Numbered from the stretch's first letter, positions 17,055-26,189 are shown. The stretch: 64,000 bases of DNA from Phycisphaerae bacterium RAS1 (GCA_007859745.1 SMLU01000003.1:1-64000); one strand, 5' to 3'. Numbers and translations are program-made. The notes: generated by a model from the letters alone, not told the origin.

Positions 17055-17711
17055 TCAGCGCACTAACACACCCGTCGCCCATGTGCTCGGGTCGGCGTTC
17101 CAGCCCAGCTCGTCATTCACGCTCAGATGCTGCCCGCCATGCCCCGAGTCCTTGATCTTGTAGAAGATGCCGATCCGCGGGTGCTCGGCCGGGTCCCAGC
17201 CGTTCAGGCACGCCGACGGGATGAAAACTTCGAGCTGATACGCGCTGCGCTCGACGTGCGCCGCGGCCTTGATCAGCGTCAGGTCGCAGCGCGGCGGCGG
17301 CTCCTTCGCCCGGCTCATCTTGTGACTGCCGACCAGCGGGGCTTTCCTGTTCGGCCCGCCGCCGACCGGCAGGACATAGAAAAAATGGCAGAAGCGCGTC
17401 GCCCGTTTGACGTCGCGTGCGTCGCGCGTGTCCACGCAGATGCGCACGCCGTCGTTTTTCCACCACGCATCCGCATCCGCCTTCGGCGGCCCCTTGCGGT
17501 TGGGCACGTCGCACGCGAAAAACAGGCCGTCGTCGTTCCAGCCCCAGTACACGTCCGCGAACGCGTCGTCTCCCTCCAGCTCAACCAGCGGCGGCACGAG
17601 CGATTCGCGCGGCCAGTCACGCAGGTCGCCGTCAATCCGCGGCGCCTTGACGAGAAATCGGACCGGCAGCTCGAACTGAAAAAACGCCCGGCGGCAGATG
17701 GCATCAAGCAT
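17055..17711 (-). CDS. Carbohydrate-binding family 9-like (CBM9/DOMON-type) domain protein
   Basis: 218 residues. The core IDGDLRDWP...VYWGWNDDGLFFACDV... DGVRICVDTRDARD...FCHFF matches the CBM9-like beta-sandwich that binds sugars or haem in extracytoplasmic proteins. No signal peptide is visible with the start at 17711, and no Shine-Dalgarno is clear. The frame is open a further 103 codons upstream, but that part is translated REPIN and tandem repeat sequence. It may be a single-domain cytoplasmic form or a piece of a once larger enzyme. Confidence 0.72.
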   Translation of the reverse strand: MLDAICRRAFFQFELPVRFLVKAPRIDGDLRDWPRESLVPPLVELEGDDAFADVYWGWNDDGLFFACDVPNRKGPPKADADAWWKNDGVRICVDTRDARDVKRATRFCHFFYVLPVGGGPNRKAPLVGSHKMSRAKEPPPRCDLTLIKAAAHVERSAYQLEVFIPSACLNGWDPAEHPRIGIFYKIKDSGHGGQHLSVNDELGWNADPSTWATGVLVR

Positions 17712-17764
17712 AGCGGACTGAGAGTAGCGACCGGCAGCAGGGCCGCCAAGTCTCCGGCGGTTGT

Positions 17765-17881
17765 CCGAACCCGCCGCGCCAAGCGGCGGGGTGAGGTCCG
17801 GGCGCGTTCGCAGCGGCGCGTCGCAGACTGACGCCGAGCGCGGCGCGCACCTCACCCCGCCGCTTGGCGCGGCGGGTTCGG
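17765..17881. repeat. REPIN-like paired palindrome
   Basis: Left arm CCGAACCCGCCGCGCCAAGC and its inverted right arm flank a core of about 65 bp that is itself GC-rich. It lies just upstream of the CBM9-like gene. Confidence 0.92.
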
Positions 17882-17922
17882 AAAGAAGAGCCGCCCGCCC
17901 GGAAAAATGGGCACACCCTACA

Positions 17923-18033
17923 GTGCGGGCTGCCCGAGGAGTGCGGGCTGCCCGAGGAGTGCGGGCTGCCCGAGGAGCGCGGGCGTCTCGCCCGTCCCCT
18001 GCGGTTTCACGAACGGGCAAGATGCCCGTTCAA
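17923..18033. repeat. 18-bp tandem repeat (x3) followed by hairpin family 3
   Basis: GTGCGGGCTGCCCGAGGA is repeated exactly at 17923, 17941 and 17959. It runs directly into the GGGCGTCTCGCCCGTCC...GGGCAAGATGCCCGTTC hairpin family, also present at about 15785 and 43451. Confidence 0.92.
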
Positions 18034-18049
18034 CCCGAACATCTGCCGC

Positions 18050-19120
18050 CTACGCCTTCGCCGGCGACACGCCCGAGCTTCCGCGCGGCGCCGGCGGCGT
18101 CGCGCCGGCCGGATTGCCGCCCCCCGCCCGCTCCTGTTGCAGGAACCAATCGATCGTCAGCGGAATGCCGACGTCATATGTTATCGTCGAGTCCCAGCCG
18201 AGCTTCTGGCGCGCCTTGTCCGCCGAAAAGTATGTCAGCCGGCCCATCAGCCAGACCGCATAGCGCGTGACGAAGGGCGGCTTCTTCCAGTTGAACATGT
18301 GCCCCAGACACTCAAGCACAAAGCCGGCGAAGTAGGCCAGCTTGTACGGCACGCGAATCGTCGGCGGCGGGCAGCCAAGCGTCCTGGCCAGCAGCTCAAA
18401 GTACTGAAGCTGCGTGATGTCCCCGTCGTTGCTGATGTTGAACGCTTCCCCGTTGGCGTCGCTGCGGCCGGCCGCGGTGATGGCCGCCTCGGCGATGTTG
18501 CCGGCGTATACCACGTTCAGGCGGTTGTGCCCGCGCCCGAGAATCCGCGCTCGGCCCTGCCGGATCATCGTCACCAGCCGCGCAATCGTGGCCCGGTCGC
18601 GCGGACCGTAGATCCACGCCGGGCGGATCACCGTCAGGCCGATCTTGCCGGTGCGATGCACCTTCCACGCCAGTTCCTCGGCGGCGATCTTCGAACGCGT
18701 GTAGTAGGCCCATTTGTAGAGCTTGTAGCCCAGCGGGTAACTTTCATCGACGGTGTAGTCGCCCGTGTGATAGCCGTACGTGCTGATCGAGCTGATGTGG
18801 ACGAACCGCCGCACTCGCGCCGCAACCGCCGCATCCAGGATGTTCTGCGTCCCGTCGATCGTGATCCGCTGAAAGTCCGCCCACGGACCCCAGTCGCCGA
18901 CGCGGGCGGCGGCGTGGTAGACCACGTCAACGCCCTCGCACGCGCGCCGCAGCGACTCGCGGTCCGTCACGTCCCCGTCGACGAACTCCACGCCTTGCGT
19001 CAACAGCCACGATGGGTCGCTGCCGCGGCGGACGAGCACGCGGACGGGCATGTTTCGCTTGCGGAGCTGCTCGACGATGTGGCTTCCGAGCAGGCCGGTG
19101 GCGCCGGTGACGAGGTTCAT
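18050..19120 (-). CDS. NAD-dependent epimerase/dehydratase (extended SDR)
   Basis: 356 residues. It is an extended short-chain dehydrogenase with the Rossmann motif VTGATGLLGSH at the N-terminus, an Asp/Thr cluster (GDVTDRESL), and the catalytic pair in YYTRSK (Tyr and Lys). The sequence resembles the 3-beta-HSD/dihydroflavonol reductase-like group often found with sugar or terpenoid modification. The substrate cannot be named. The C-terminus is Pro/Gly/Ala-rich. TAGATT lies 6 nt before the ATG with no Shine-Dalgarno. Confidence 0.88.
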   Translation of the reverse strand: MNLVTGATGLLGSHIVEQLRKRNMPVRVLVRRGSDPSWLLTQGVEFVDGDVTDRESLRRACEGVDVVYHAAARVGDWGPWADFQRITIDGTQNILDAAVAARVRRFVHISSISTYGYHTGDYTVDESYPLGYKLYKWAYYTRSKIAAEELAWKVHRTGKIGLTVIRPAWIYGPRDRATIARLVTMIRQGRARILGRGHNRLNVVYAGNIAEAAITAAGRSDANGEAFNISNDGDITQLQYFELLARTLGCPPPTIRVPYKLAYFAGFVLECLGHMFNWKKPPFVTRYAVWLMGRLTYFSADKARQKLGWDSTITYDVGIPLTIDWFLQQERAGGGNPAGATPPAPRGSSGVSPAKA

Positions 19121-19222
19121 GCGGTCAATCTACAGGAACAGGCCCGATCCGGCGAGGGCCGCCCGGGGGCCGCCCTCGGAGAAGAGGCGCATCCCGATAG
19201 GGTTGCGATTGGCGGCGTCTTT

Positions 19223-19259
19223 CCGAACCCGCCGCGCCAAACGGCGGGTTGACGATCGC
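19223..19259. repeat. Solitary REPIN left arm
   Basis: CCGAACCCGCCGCGCCAAAC followed by GGCGGGTTGACGATCGCTGA. Only the left arm and core start are present, without the inverted partner. It lies in the gap between the divergent epimerase and purB genes. Confidence 0.85.
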
Positions 19260-19329
19260 TGACTGCGACCATCCGTACGTCCATGGCCCAGCCACCCGGA
19301 CCGAGCGCGACAACGGTACAATCCGCCGG

Positions 19330-20772
19330 ATGCAAGCGACGCGCTCAGCCGCAACGCCGCACTTTGACCATCCCCTCGCCACGCGCTACGCCTCGACCGA
19401 GATGCTTCGAATCTGGGACCGCGCGCAGCGCTACGGGACCTGGCGGCGCATCTGGATCGCGCTGGCGGAAGCGGAGAAATCGCTGGGGCTGCCGATTACG
19501 TCGAGGCAGATCGCCGCCCTGAAAGCCGCGGCGGATCGCATCGACTTCAAATCCGCGGCCCGCTACGAAAAGCAGACGCGCCATGACGTAATGGCTCATA
19601 TTCACGCGCTGGGCGACGCGGCGCCGGCGGCGCGGGGGATCATTCATCTCGGCGCCACGAGCATGGACGTGGTGGACAACGCCGATCTGATCCTGATGCG
19701 CGACGCGCTCGACCTCTTGATCGGTCGGCTGGCGGCGGCGGCGCGGGCGCTGGCCGGTTTCTGCGAGGAGCACGCGGCCCTGCCGACGCTCGGCTTCACG
19801 CACCTGCAGCCGGCGCAGCTCACGACGGTGGGCAAGCGCGCGGCGCTGTGGCTGGCCGACCTGACGGCCGATCTGCGGCGGCTGCTGGAGCTGCGCCAGG
19901 GGTTGAAATGCCGCGGCATTCGCGGGGCCACCGGGACGCAGGCGTCGTTTCTCAAGCTGCTGGGGAGCGAGTCGAAGGTCGCGGCGCTGGAATCGCGCTT
20001 CGCGCGGGCGCTGGGGTTTGCGGATTGCTACCCGGTCTGCGGCCAGACCTACTCGCGCCGCGTCGATGCGGAAGTTCTCTGCGCGCTGGCCGGATTCGCG
20101 TGCGGCGTTCACAAGATGTGCAACGATATTCGGCTGCTGGCGATGCACAAGGAGATTGAGGAGCCGTTCGAAGAATCGCAGGTGGGCAGCTCCGCGATGC
20201 CGTATAAGCGCAATCCCGCCCTGTGTGAGCGGGCGACCGGGCTGGCGCGCTACCTGATCAGCGTGTGCGGCTCGCCGCTGATGACGCACGCGGCGCAGAT
20301 GCTCGAGCGGACGCTCGACGACAGCAGCAACAAGCGGCTGGTGATGCCGGAGGCGTTCCTGGCGGCGGATGCGATCGCGATCTTGCTTGGGCGGATTGCC
20401 GGCGGGCTGGTCGTGTACCCGGCGATGATTGCGGCGCATGTGAATGCGGAGCTGCCGTTCATCGCGACGGAGGAGATTCTGATGGAGGCGGCGGCCCGCG
20501 GCGGGGACCGGCAGACGCTGCATGAGCAACTGCGGCGGCACAGCCAGGCGGCGGGCGAGCAGATCAAGCGCCATGGGCGGGCCAACGACCTGGTCGAGCG
20601 GCTGCGAGCGGACGCGGCGTTCGCGGGAGTGAACTGGAAGCGCGTGCTGGATGCGCGGCGTCATATCGGCCTGGCGCCGCAACAGACGCGGCGTTTCCTG
20701 CGAAGCGAAGTGTGTCCGCTGCTGCGGAAGCTCGCGGGCAGGATGATCGCGCCGCCGCCGATTCACGTCTGA
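19330..20772 (+). CDS. purB: Adenylosuccinate lyase
   Basis: 480 residues. It cleaves SAICAR and adenylosuccinate in purine synthesis, releasing fumarate. The fumarase/aspartase superfamily signature GSSAMPYKRNP (about residue 293-303) is intact. HLGATSMDVVDN, GFTHLQPAQLTTVGKR and the C-terminal segments also match. The start MQATRSAATPHFDHPLATRY is chosen over an ATG 27 codons upstream that lies inside REPIN sequence. TACAAT lies 7 nt before this ATG with no ribosome site, again suggesting a leaderless message. Confidence 0.93.
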   Translation: MQATRSAATPHFDHPLATRYASTEMLRIWDRAQRYGTWRRIWIALAEAEKSLGLPITSRQIAALKAAADRIDFKSAARYEKQTRHDVMAHIHALGDAAPAARGIIHLGATSMDVVDNADLILMRDALDLLIGRLAAAARALAGFCEEHAALPTLGFTHLQPAQLTTVGKRAALWLADLTADLRRLLELRQGLKCRGIRGATGTQASFLKLLGSESKVAALESRFARALGFADCYPVCGQTYSRRVDAEVLCALAGFACGVHKMCNDIRLLAMHKEIEEPFEESQVGSSAMPYKRNPALCERATGLARYLISVCGSPLMTHAAQMLERTLDDSSNKRLVMPEAFLAADAIAILLGRIAGGLVVYPAMIAAHVNAELPFIATEEILMEAAARGGDRQTLHEQLRRHSQAAGEQIKRHGRANDLVERLRADAAFAGVNWKRVLDARRHIGLAPQQTRRFLRSEVCPLLRKLAGRMIAPPPIHV

Positions 20773-20875
20773 CCGCCGACGCACAACCGGCGGGGCTTGA
20801 CCCGGCCGCCTACGCGCGGGTACTTCTATCGACGGCCGAGCTTCCCGTTCGTTCAACCCGCAGGAGAGCATCGAC

Positions 20876-21493
20876 ATGCGCATGCCTTGTCTGAGCACGA
20901 TCTTCGTCTGCCTGACGCTGGCCGCCGTGGCCGCCGCCGGCGAGCAGTCGTTTGACTTCAAGGACCCCAAGGGCGTGAACGCCATGTATTTCCTGCTCGA
21001 TTCGCAGGTCGAGCCGATCATGGGGCTGGCCGCGGGCATCTCGGGCAAAATCAAGTTTGATGCGGCCGCTCCGGCCAAGGCGAGTGGTTCGATCGTCGTC
21101 GCGGCCAAGAGCCTGCAGACGCAGAACAAGGGCATGAACGAGAAGCTGCATTCGCCGGAGTGGCTGGATGTGGAGACGCAGCCGGAAATCACGTTCGCGT
21201 TCAAGTCGGTGAAAGACGTGAAGAAGGTGAGCGAAACCGCGACGGAGATGATGGTGGTCGGTGATTTCACCTGTCGCGGCGTGACGAAGGAGCTGACGAT
21301 TCCGGTGCGGGCGGACTACCTGGCGGGTGGGCTGAAGAACCGCATGGGCAAGGAAGGCGACCTGCTAGTCCTGCGCACGTCGTTTTCAATCAAGCGCGGC
21401 GATTTCGAGATCAAGAAGGACATGCTCGGCTCGCCGGTCGTGGCGGACGAGATTCAGATTCGGGCGCACGTGACGGGGACATGTGCGAAGTAG
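20876..21493 (+). CDS. YceI-family secreted protein
   Basis: 205 residues with a signal peptide (MRMPCLSTIFVCLTLAAVAAAG) and the YceI lipocalin-like barrel. Characteristic parts are the S-x-V-E-P core, FHSPEW-like LHSPEWLDVETQPEITF, and FTCRGVTKELTIPV. YceI proteins bind polyisoprenoid or amphiphilic ligands in the periplasm. A good Shine-Dalgarno (AGGAGAG) lies upstream. The next gene starts 6 bp after the stop, so the two are probably co-transcribed. Confidence 0.92.
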   Translation: MRMPCLSTIFVCLTLAAVAAAGEQSFDFKDPKGVNAMYFLLDSQVEPIMGLAAGISGKIKFDAAAPAKASGSIVVAAKSLQTQNKGMNEKLHSPEWLDVETQPEITFAFKSVKDVKKVSETATEMMVVGDFTCRGVTKELTIPVRADYLAGGLKNRMGKEGDLLVLRTSFSIKRGDFEIKKDMLGSPVVADEIQIRAHVTGTCAK

Positions 21494-21499
21494 TGGCGA

Positions 21500-22531
21500 A
21501 TGTCGAATAGCGAGCAGCGAATGAGGACTTCGGCATCACGTATTCGAACGGTGCTTCTTGTTGCCGCACCGCTGCTGTTGCTAATGACCGGCTGTGCGGC
21601 GGCCGGGCCGACGCAGGCGGCCGGCGCGTCGCCTCGTGTGGAGAGCTGGGTTTCAAACGCAGACTGGTCGCACCTCGATCGAACGCGTCCGGAGCCGGCG
21701 CCCGGGCCGGGGCGCGAGCGGATGATCAAGCAACTGGACGACGCACGGGCGGAATTGGCCGCCGATCCGGACAACCCGGACAAGCTGATCTGGGTCGGCC
21801 GCCGGCTTGGGTATCTGCTGCGGATCGGCGAAGCGATCAACGTGTTCATGGAGGGACAGAAGCGCTGGCCCGCCGACGCGCGGTTCTATCGCCATGCCGG
21901 GCATCGGTTCATCAGCCTCGGACTGTTCGACTTTGCGATTCTGGAACTGGAACGGGCCGCGGAGCTGATTCGCGGCAAGCCGGACGAAATCGAGCCGGAC
22001 GGGCAGCCGAACGCGGAGAATATTCCGCTGACGACGCTGGGATTCAACGTCTGGTATCACCTGGCGCTGGCGCGGTATCTGAAACGCGACTGGGAGGGGG
22101 CGCTGACGGCGTGGCGCGAGACGATGAAATACTCGCTCGCGCACGACGACAATCTGTGCGCGACGACGCACTGGACGTACATGACGCTGCGGCGGCTTGG
22201 AAGAGACGATGAGGCCAAGGCGCTACTGGAGCCGATCCGGGCGCAGATGCGTATCCTGGAGAACCACGCCTATCACCGGCTGCTGCTGATGTACAAGGGC
22301 GAAATGACGCCGGAAGAGGTCGTGCGGCTGAGCGCGTCGTCGCCGACGGAGGCGGCGAGCGCCGGCTACGGGGTGGGAAACTGGTATTTGTGCAATGGTC
22401 ATGCGACGCAAGCGGTGGAGCAGTTTGAGCGGGTGGTCCGAATGGAACAGGCGTGGCCGGCATTCGGGTGCATCGCGGCCCGCGAGGAACTCAGGAGGTT
22501 GAGGGTGATTGCGCCGAATGCGGGGCGGTGA
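21500..22531 (+). CDS. TPR-like lipoprotein
   Basis: 343 residues. The N-terminal signal sequence ends in LLMTGC, a good lipobox, so Cys is expected to be lipid-modified. The rest is alpha-helical with degenerate tetratricopeptide patterns (for example DARFYRHAGHRFISLGLFDFAI, LARYLKRDWEGALTAWRET). It probably serves as a protein-interaction scaffold at the membrane. An internal ATG at residue 8 is an alternative start. No specific family is recognised. Confidence 0.72.
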   Translation: MSNSEQRMRTSASRIRTVLLVAAPLLLLMTGCAAAGPTQAAGASPRVESWVSNADWSHLDRTRPEPAPGPGRERMIKQLDDARAELAADPDNPDKLIWVGRRLGYLLRIGEAINVFMEGQKRWPADARFYRHAGHRFISLGLFDFAILELERAAELIRGKPDEIEPDGQPNAENIPLTTLGFNVWYHLALARYLKRDWEGALTAWRETMKYSLAHDDNLCATTHWTYMTLRRLGRDDEAKALLEPIRAQMRILENHAYHRLLLMYKGEMTPEEVVRLSASSPTEAASAGYGVGNWYLCNGHATQAVEQFERVVRMEQAWPAFGCIAAREELRRLRVIAPNAGR

Positions 22532-22610
22532 TTGGCGGGCGCGGCCCACCTCATACAGCTCATCGGCGCCGAATGCGGGGCGGTGATTGGTGGGCACGGC
22601 CGACCCTACA
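22511..22610. repeat. Direct repeat at the 3' end of the TPR lipoprotein gene
   Basis: GCCGAATGCGGGGCGGTGAT plus the following GGC/GGT GGGC occurs twice, at about 22512 and 22567, about 55 bp apart. The first copy encodes the C-terminus of the lipoprotein. Confidence 0.75.
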
Positions 22611-22627
22611 GAATCGCGTGCGCGCGG

Positions 22628-23389
22628 TCAGCCCGATTTCGGCGGATAGGCGGGCGGCGTAAGCGGGGCCAGGCCGCTGAAGTGAGCCAGCGGGTCCTTC
22701 ATCGGCAGCGGATGCGGCACGGCGAACAACTCGCCGTAGTCGAAGCCCGCGCGGGCGCCGTCGGCGGCGTCGAAAGCGTTGATGCGGTGCAGCAGCGCCG
22801 CGAGGCGTTTCTCGTCGAACTGCGATTTGTAGCAGGAAATCGCGGCGATCTTCTGCGCATGCACGTCGCTCGTGTCCACCACGAACGTCGCCGGCCAGTG
22901 GCCCGTCTCGGCGGAGAAGACCAGCGGGCGGTACCAGAGCCAATCGACGCGGTGCGGCGTCGTGTGGTCGAAGCGGTCGTCCCACTTGGTGAGTTGCGAA
23001 TAGAAGCGGGCGGCCTCGACGATGAGCTGACCCTGGTAATGATCGGGCGAGGCGCCCGGCGTGCGGCCCCACATGCCCACCACGACGCGCGGGCGGTAGC
23101 GGCGGAAGACCGTGGCGACGGCGTAGCGCGCCGGCGGGCCGTCCATCAGCTCGCGGTTGGTCAGGTTCAGCGTCTCGACGTGCGTCACTCCCAGGATTCG
23201 CGACGCTTCGGTCAGCTCCGCGGCGCGAGTCTCCGGCGTGCCGCGGGGCGTCGGCTCGCCATTGGTCAGATGGACGATGCCGACCTTGTGGCCGAGCTTC
23301 ACAAGCCTGGCGATCGTCCCGCCGCAGGTGATTTCGAGGTCGTCGGGGTGTGGCATGGCGAAGAGGATGTCGAGTTGAGCATCGGGCAT
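22628..23389 (-). CDS. PIG-L family deacetylase
   Basis: 253 residues of the LmbE/PIG-L family. These zinc hydrolases remove acetyl groups from N-acetylglucosamine-type substrates or, in actinobacteria, from mycothiol/bacillithiol precursors. Zinc-binding motif AMPHPDDLEITCGGT lies at the N-terminus and the later histidine is in the SPDHYQ segment. The start at 23389 is supported by GAGGAG 7 nt upstream. The gene is divergent from the DtxR-type regulator. Substrate is not deducible. Confidence 0.9.
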   Translation of the reverse strand: MPDAQLDILFAMPHPDDLEITCGGTIARLVKLGHKVGIVHLTNGEPTPRGTPETRAAELTEASRILGVTHVETLNLTNRELMDGPPARYAVATVFRRYRPRVVVGMWGRTPGASPDHYQGQLIVEAARFYSQLTKWDDRFDHTTPHRVDWLWYRPLVFSAETGHWPATFVVDTSDVHAQKIAAISCYKSQFDEKRLAALLHRINAFDAADGARAGFDYGELFAVPHPLPMKDPLAHFSGLAPLTPPAYPPKSG

Positions 23390-23445
23390 TGCGGCTCCTC
23401 GGCGCTGGGCCAATCGTGCGGGGCGTCGCCAGCCTCGCGATGGAG

Positions 23446-23451
23446 TATAAT
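23446..23451 (+). promoter_or_regulatory. Putative -10 box upstream of the DtxR/MntR gene
   Basis: A consensus TATAAT lies 32 bp before the GTG start of the regulator, in the divergent gap with the PIG-L gene. No good -35 is seen. Confidence 0.4.
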
Positions 23452-23483
23452 CCGGTGACTGAAATTCTCCGCCGGAGCGCCGC

Positions 23484-24014
23484 GTGGAAACGTGGAAAGA
23501 GTTTGACCAGAACGTCGTCACGCACAGCGCCGCCCATCACCTGATGGCGATCGACGATCTCATCCAGAAACTCGGCTACGCCCGCGTTTCGGATGTCGCG
23601 CGGCAGCTCAACATCACGCGCGGCAGTGTGTCGATTTCGCTTCAGCCGCTCAAGAAGGCCGGGCTGGTGGTTCAGGATGAGAACCGGCACATCAGGCTTT
23701 CGGGCGACGGGCAGGCGCTGGTCGACGCGATCAAGACCAAGCGCGTTCTGATGCAGCGGTTTTTCGACGAGATCCTGGGAGTCGGTGCGGAACAGGCCGA
23801 AATCGACGCCTGCAAGCTGGAGCATCTGCTCAGCAACGCCACCGCCCAGCGGCTGCTCTCGTTCCTGCGATTTTTCGATTCGGACCAGGTCGCCGCCCGA
23901 CGGACGCTGGACGCCTGGCGGCAGTTCGATCCGACCTGCGATCATCAGACCCAGCGTTGCCCAAGCTGCGAGTCGGGCGTGTGCCTGGCGCAGAACGTCT
24001 CAGAATCTCACTGA
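23484..24014 (+). CDS. DtxR/MntR-family metal-dependent transcriptional regulator
   Basis: 176 residues starting at GTG, with GGAG 8 nt upstream. An N-terminal winged helix (RVSDVARQLNITRGSVSISLQPLKKAGLV) is followed by the dimerisation and metal-binding domain. The latter has the family motif EIDACKLEHLLSNATAQRLLSFL, in which Cys, Glu and His are candidate ligands. A Cys-rich C-terminus follows (TCDHQTQRCPSCESGVC). It should repress iron or manganese genes when metal is plentiful. The adjacent bacterioferritin-like gene, 28 bp downstream, fits iron homeostasis. Confidence 0.88.
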   Translation: METWKEFDQNVVTHSAAHHLMAIDDLIQKLGYARVSDVARQLNITRGSVSISLQPLKKAGLVVQDENRHIRLSGDGQALVDAIKTKRVLMQRFFDEILGVGAEQAEIDACKLEHLLSNATAQRLLSFLRFFDSDQVAARRTLDAWRQFDPTCDHQTQRCPSCESGVCLAQNVSESH

Positions 24015-24042
24015 GCCGGCACGGTTTACCGGAGACCAAGGA

Positions 24043-24537
24043 ATGCAGCGCCTGACAAAACCCGGCCCGAGTCAGCCCGACGCGGCGCGGCCGGCGGCCG
24101 CCGCAGCCGGCGGGCCGGGCATCGAGCCCGACGAGCTGATCGCCGATCTGAACCGGCTGTATGCCGAAGAGGTCGAGGCCGCGGTGCGCTATCTTCATTT
24201 GTCCAGCGCCGTGCGCGGCATGGATCGGCTGCTGGTCGAGGGGAAGCTGAAAGAGGGCTTTCAGGAGACGATTCAACACGCGGAGATCATCGCCCAGAAG
24301 CTTCGCGCGCTGGGGGCGGTGCCGAAGCTGGAAATCAACGTCGAATGCCCGCCGCAGGCCATCAGCGGGCGCGAGGCGCTGCGTTTCGCGCTGACGTTTG
24401 AAGAGGCGGCGCTCGAGGCGTATCAGGACGTGCTGCGGCGGGTGGAGGGGGACGTGGTGCTGGAGGAATTCATCCGCGGGCAGATTGCCGTCGAGTCGGT
24501 GCACGTCGCGGAATTGAAGGAGCTCATTTTCGAGTAG
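24043..24537 (+). CDS. Bacterioferritin-like ferritin superfamily protein
   Basis: 164 residues. After a Pro/Ala-rich start, a four-helix ferritin domain shows EEVEAAVRYLHLSS, a Glu and the E-x-x-H pattern in FQETIQHAEII, a second-half Glu in FEEAALEAYQDVLRR, and ESVHVAEL, again E-x-x-H. These are the usual di-iron ligands. It probably stores or oxidises iron. It follows the DtxR-type regulator by 28 bp and has AAGGA directly before the ATG. No haem-binding Met could be assigned with certainty. Confidence 0.85.
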   Translation: MQRLTKPGPSQPDAARPAAAAAGGPGIEPDELIADLNRLYAEEVEAAVRYLHLSSAVRGMDRLLVEGKLKEGFQETIQHAEIIAQKLRALGAVPKLEINVECPPQAISGREALRFALTFEEAALEAYQDVLRRVEGDVVLEEFIRGQIAVESVHVAELKELIFE

Positions 24538-24602
24538 TACTCCCCCGCGGGGGAGCATGGCGCCCGTCGCGCCACCCGCCCGCGGTGGCGGTGCAAAGGC
24601 GT

Positions 24603-25178
24603 CTAGAACAACTTCTGAATTCGCGCTAAATCCAGCCGCATCCCTGCCAAAATGGTCGAGGCGAAGTGCGTGGCGCCCGACGGCGCATCCTGGTAGACTC
24701 CGCTACGCAGGACCAGGAAGCGCATCACATGATCCTGCGGATCGATGAGCCAGTATTCGCCCACGCCGGCCGACTGGTAGTCGTCTCGCTTGGTGCGCGT
24801 GTCGCGCTGCCGCGACTCGGGCGACAGGATCTCGACAATCAGGTCGGGCGGTTCGAGCACGCCACGCCGGACACGCGCGGCTTTTTCGGCCGAGAGGAAG
24901 ACGAGGTCGGGTCGGTAGACAAGGCCCTCACGGAGCTTGACGTCCACGTCGGCGACGGCCCGGCCGATCGGATGCGTCTCGAGAAAGCGCCGGATTTGAT
25001 AGAGGAGCTCGCCCGCGATGTCCTGATGACCGAATGAGGCTGCCGGGGCCATGACGACCACTCCGTCGATCAGTTCATAGTGAATCGGGCTCTCGGGCAA
25101 CGCCAGAAACTCATCGGCGGTCATGCGCGTGCCAAAGACGCACGTACTCAGCGCCGGAGTGTCCAGTTGCAGCGACAT
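24603..25178 (-). CDS. Uma2-family (DUF820) putative endonuclease, copy 1
   Basis: 191 residues. The domain has the PD-(D/E)XK-like core: YELIDGVVVM, DVDVKLREGLVYRPDLVFLS, and PPDLIVEILSPESRQRDTRTK, then GVGEYWLIDPQ. Function of the family is unclear; it is strongly expanded in cyanobacteria and planctomycetes. Another member lies at 46455. No ribosome site is seen. TAGAAT lies 8 nt before the ATG. Confidence 0.88.
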   Translation of the reverse strand: MSLQLDTPALSTCVFGTRMTADEFLALPESPIHYELIDGVVVMAPAASFGHQDIAGELLYQIRRFLETHPIGRAVADVDVKLREGLVYRPDLVFLSAEKAARVRRGVLEPPDLIVEILSPESRQRDTRTKRDDYQSAGVGEYWLIDPQDHVMRFLVLRSGVYQDAPSGATHFASTILAGMRLDLARIQKLF

Positions 25179-25287
25179 CGTCTCGTATTCTAGCACTTTT
25201 CGAAGCGCCGTAGCGCCTCCGCAATCAACTCGCGGCCGCCATCCGGCGTGGCCGCAGATTGTGGGCAGGCTCGGCGGGCCGCTCCAT

Positions 25288-25384
25288 CCGAACCAGCCGC
25301 GCCAAGCGGCGGGGCGATGATCGTCAGCGAGCGAGGCCCCACCGGCCGCGGACGTCAACCCGCCGCTTGGCGCGGCGGGTTCGG
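25288..25384. repeat. REPIN-like paired palindrome
   Basis: Left arm CCGAACCAGCCGCGCCAAGC and inverted right arm with the core GATGATCGT...GACGTCA. It lies in the 314-bp gap between divergent genes (Uma2 and HExxH protein). Nothing else is seen in the gap apart from the Uma2 -10 box. Confidence 0.92.
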
Positions 25385-25492
25385 AAAAACCGTCCGCCCG
25401 GCGATGTCTGCCAAACACGTCGGTTACCCTTCGGTCACGCTTCGCCCCCCTGCCGCCACCCGTCCCCCCTTGCAATCCGTCGCCGCCTGGCG

Positions 25493-26137
25493 ATGATCCG
25501 GCGTCTCCACGGATGGACGCCGGAAATGGATTTCACCAACGACACCGCCCTCGAAAGCGCCCGCCTGCATGAGCTTTTCGTCCGCTACACGCACCCCTAT
25601 CCGCACGAGCGCCTATGCGTCCGCGTCCGCTACAGCCGGCGGTCGGCGTTTTCCGGCTCGTGCTACTATCGCGAGGGGCGCATCTTCATCAATCTCGGCC
25701 GCAGGAACCGCTACCCATACGTCATCTGCACGCACGTCGCCCGGGCCCGCTCGTTCGGCACGCACTGGCGGCGCGAGGCGTACAAGCTGACCGTCACCGA
25801 CGCTTACGAGCTGGCCCTGTTCATCTACCGCCACGAGCTGTTCCATCATCTCGTGCATGCCGCCGGCCGCTGTGTGCGGCGGAAAGAGTCGATGTGCGAC
25901 CGCTTCGCGACGCGCGTGCTGGTCGATCACTTCGCCTGTCCGCTGCTGGATTCGAGCGGGTCGCTGGTGGCGCGGGCGGCGTGGGATTTTCAGGACTTGG
26001 ACGGCTTCGTGTCCGCCGCCGCGCCGCCCATTCTGCGAAACGAACCGGCGCCGCTCGCCGCCGAAATCGGACCGCTCTTTGCCGCGATCCCGCGCGCCGC
26101 CGCGATCCGGCCGATTCCAGTGACGATCCGCCTGTGA
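25493..26137 (+). CDS. Putative zinc-metalloprotease-like protein with HExxH motif
   Basis: About 214 residues. The motif HELFHH (about residue 114) gives an HExxH zinc-binding site. A downstream ESMCDRFATRVLVDH segment could supply the third ligand, similar in layout to SprT/DUF955-type gluzincins. No signal peptide is visible. The frame extends upstream into REPIN sequence, so the start is taken at the first ATG after the repeat; an ATG 11 codons later is also possible. No close family is recognised, and the function remains unassigned. Confidence 0.6.
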   Translation: MIRRLHGWTPEMDFTNDTALESARLHELFVRYTHPYPHERLCVRVRYSRRSAFSGSCYYREGRIFINLGRRNRYPYVICTHVARARSFGTHWRREAYKLTVTDAYELALFIYRHELFHHLVHAAGRCVRRKESMCDRFATRVLVDHFACPLLDSSGSLVARAAWDFQDLDGFVSAAAPPILRNEPAPLAAEIGPLFAAIPRAAAIRPIPVTIRL

Positions 26138-26189
26138 CGGCGCGCGCCGGTCGGGCAGCGCGCGGGCGCCACAACGCCGACCGACGATC

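Noticed and set aside
17712-18020. Extending the CBM9-like protein 103 codons upstream
   Set aside because: The extra codons are translated REPIN and 18-bp tandem repeats (for example TPRAARTPRAAR), with no homology.
19345-21270. 641-codon minus-strand frame across purB and yceI
   Set aside because: It spans two well-supported plus-strand genes and shows no domain.
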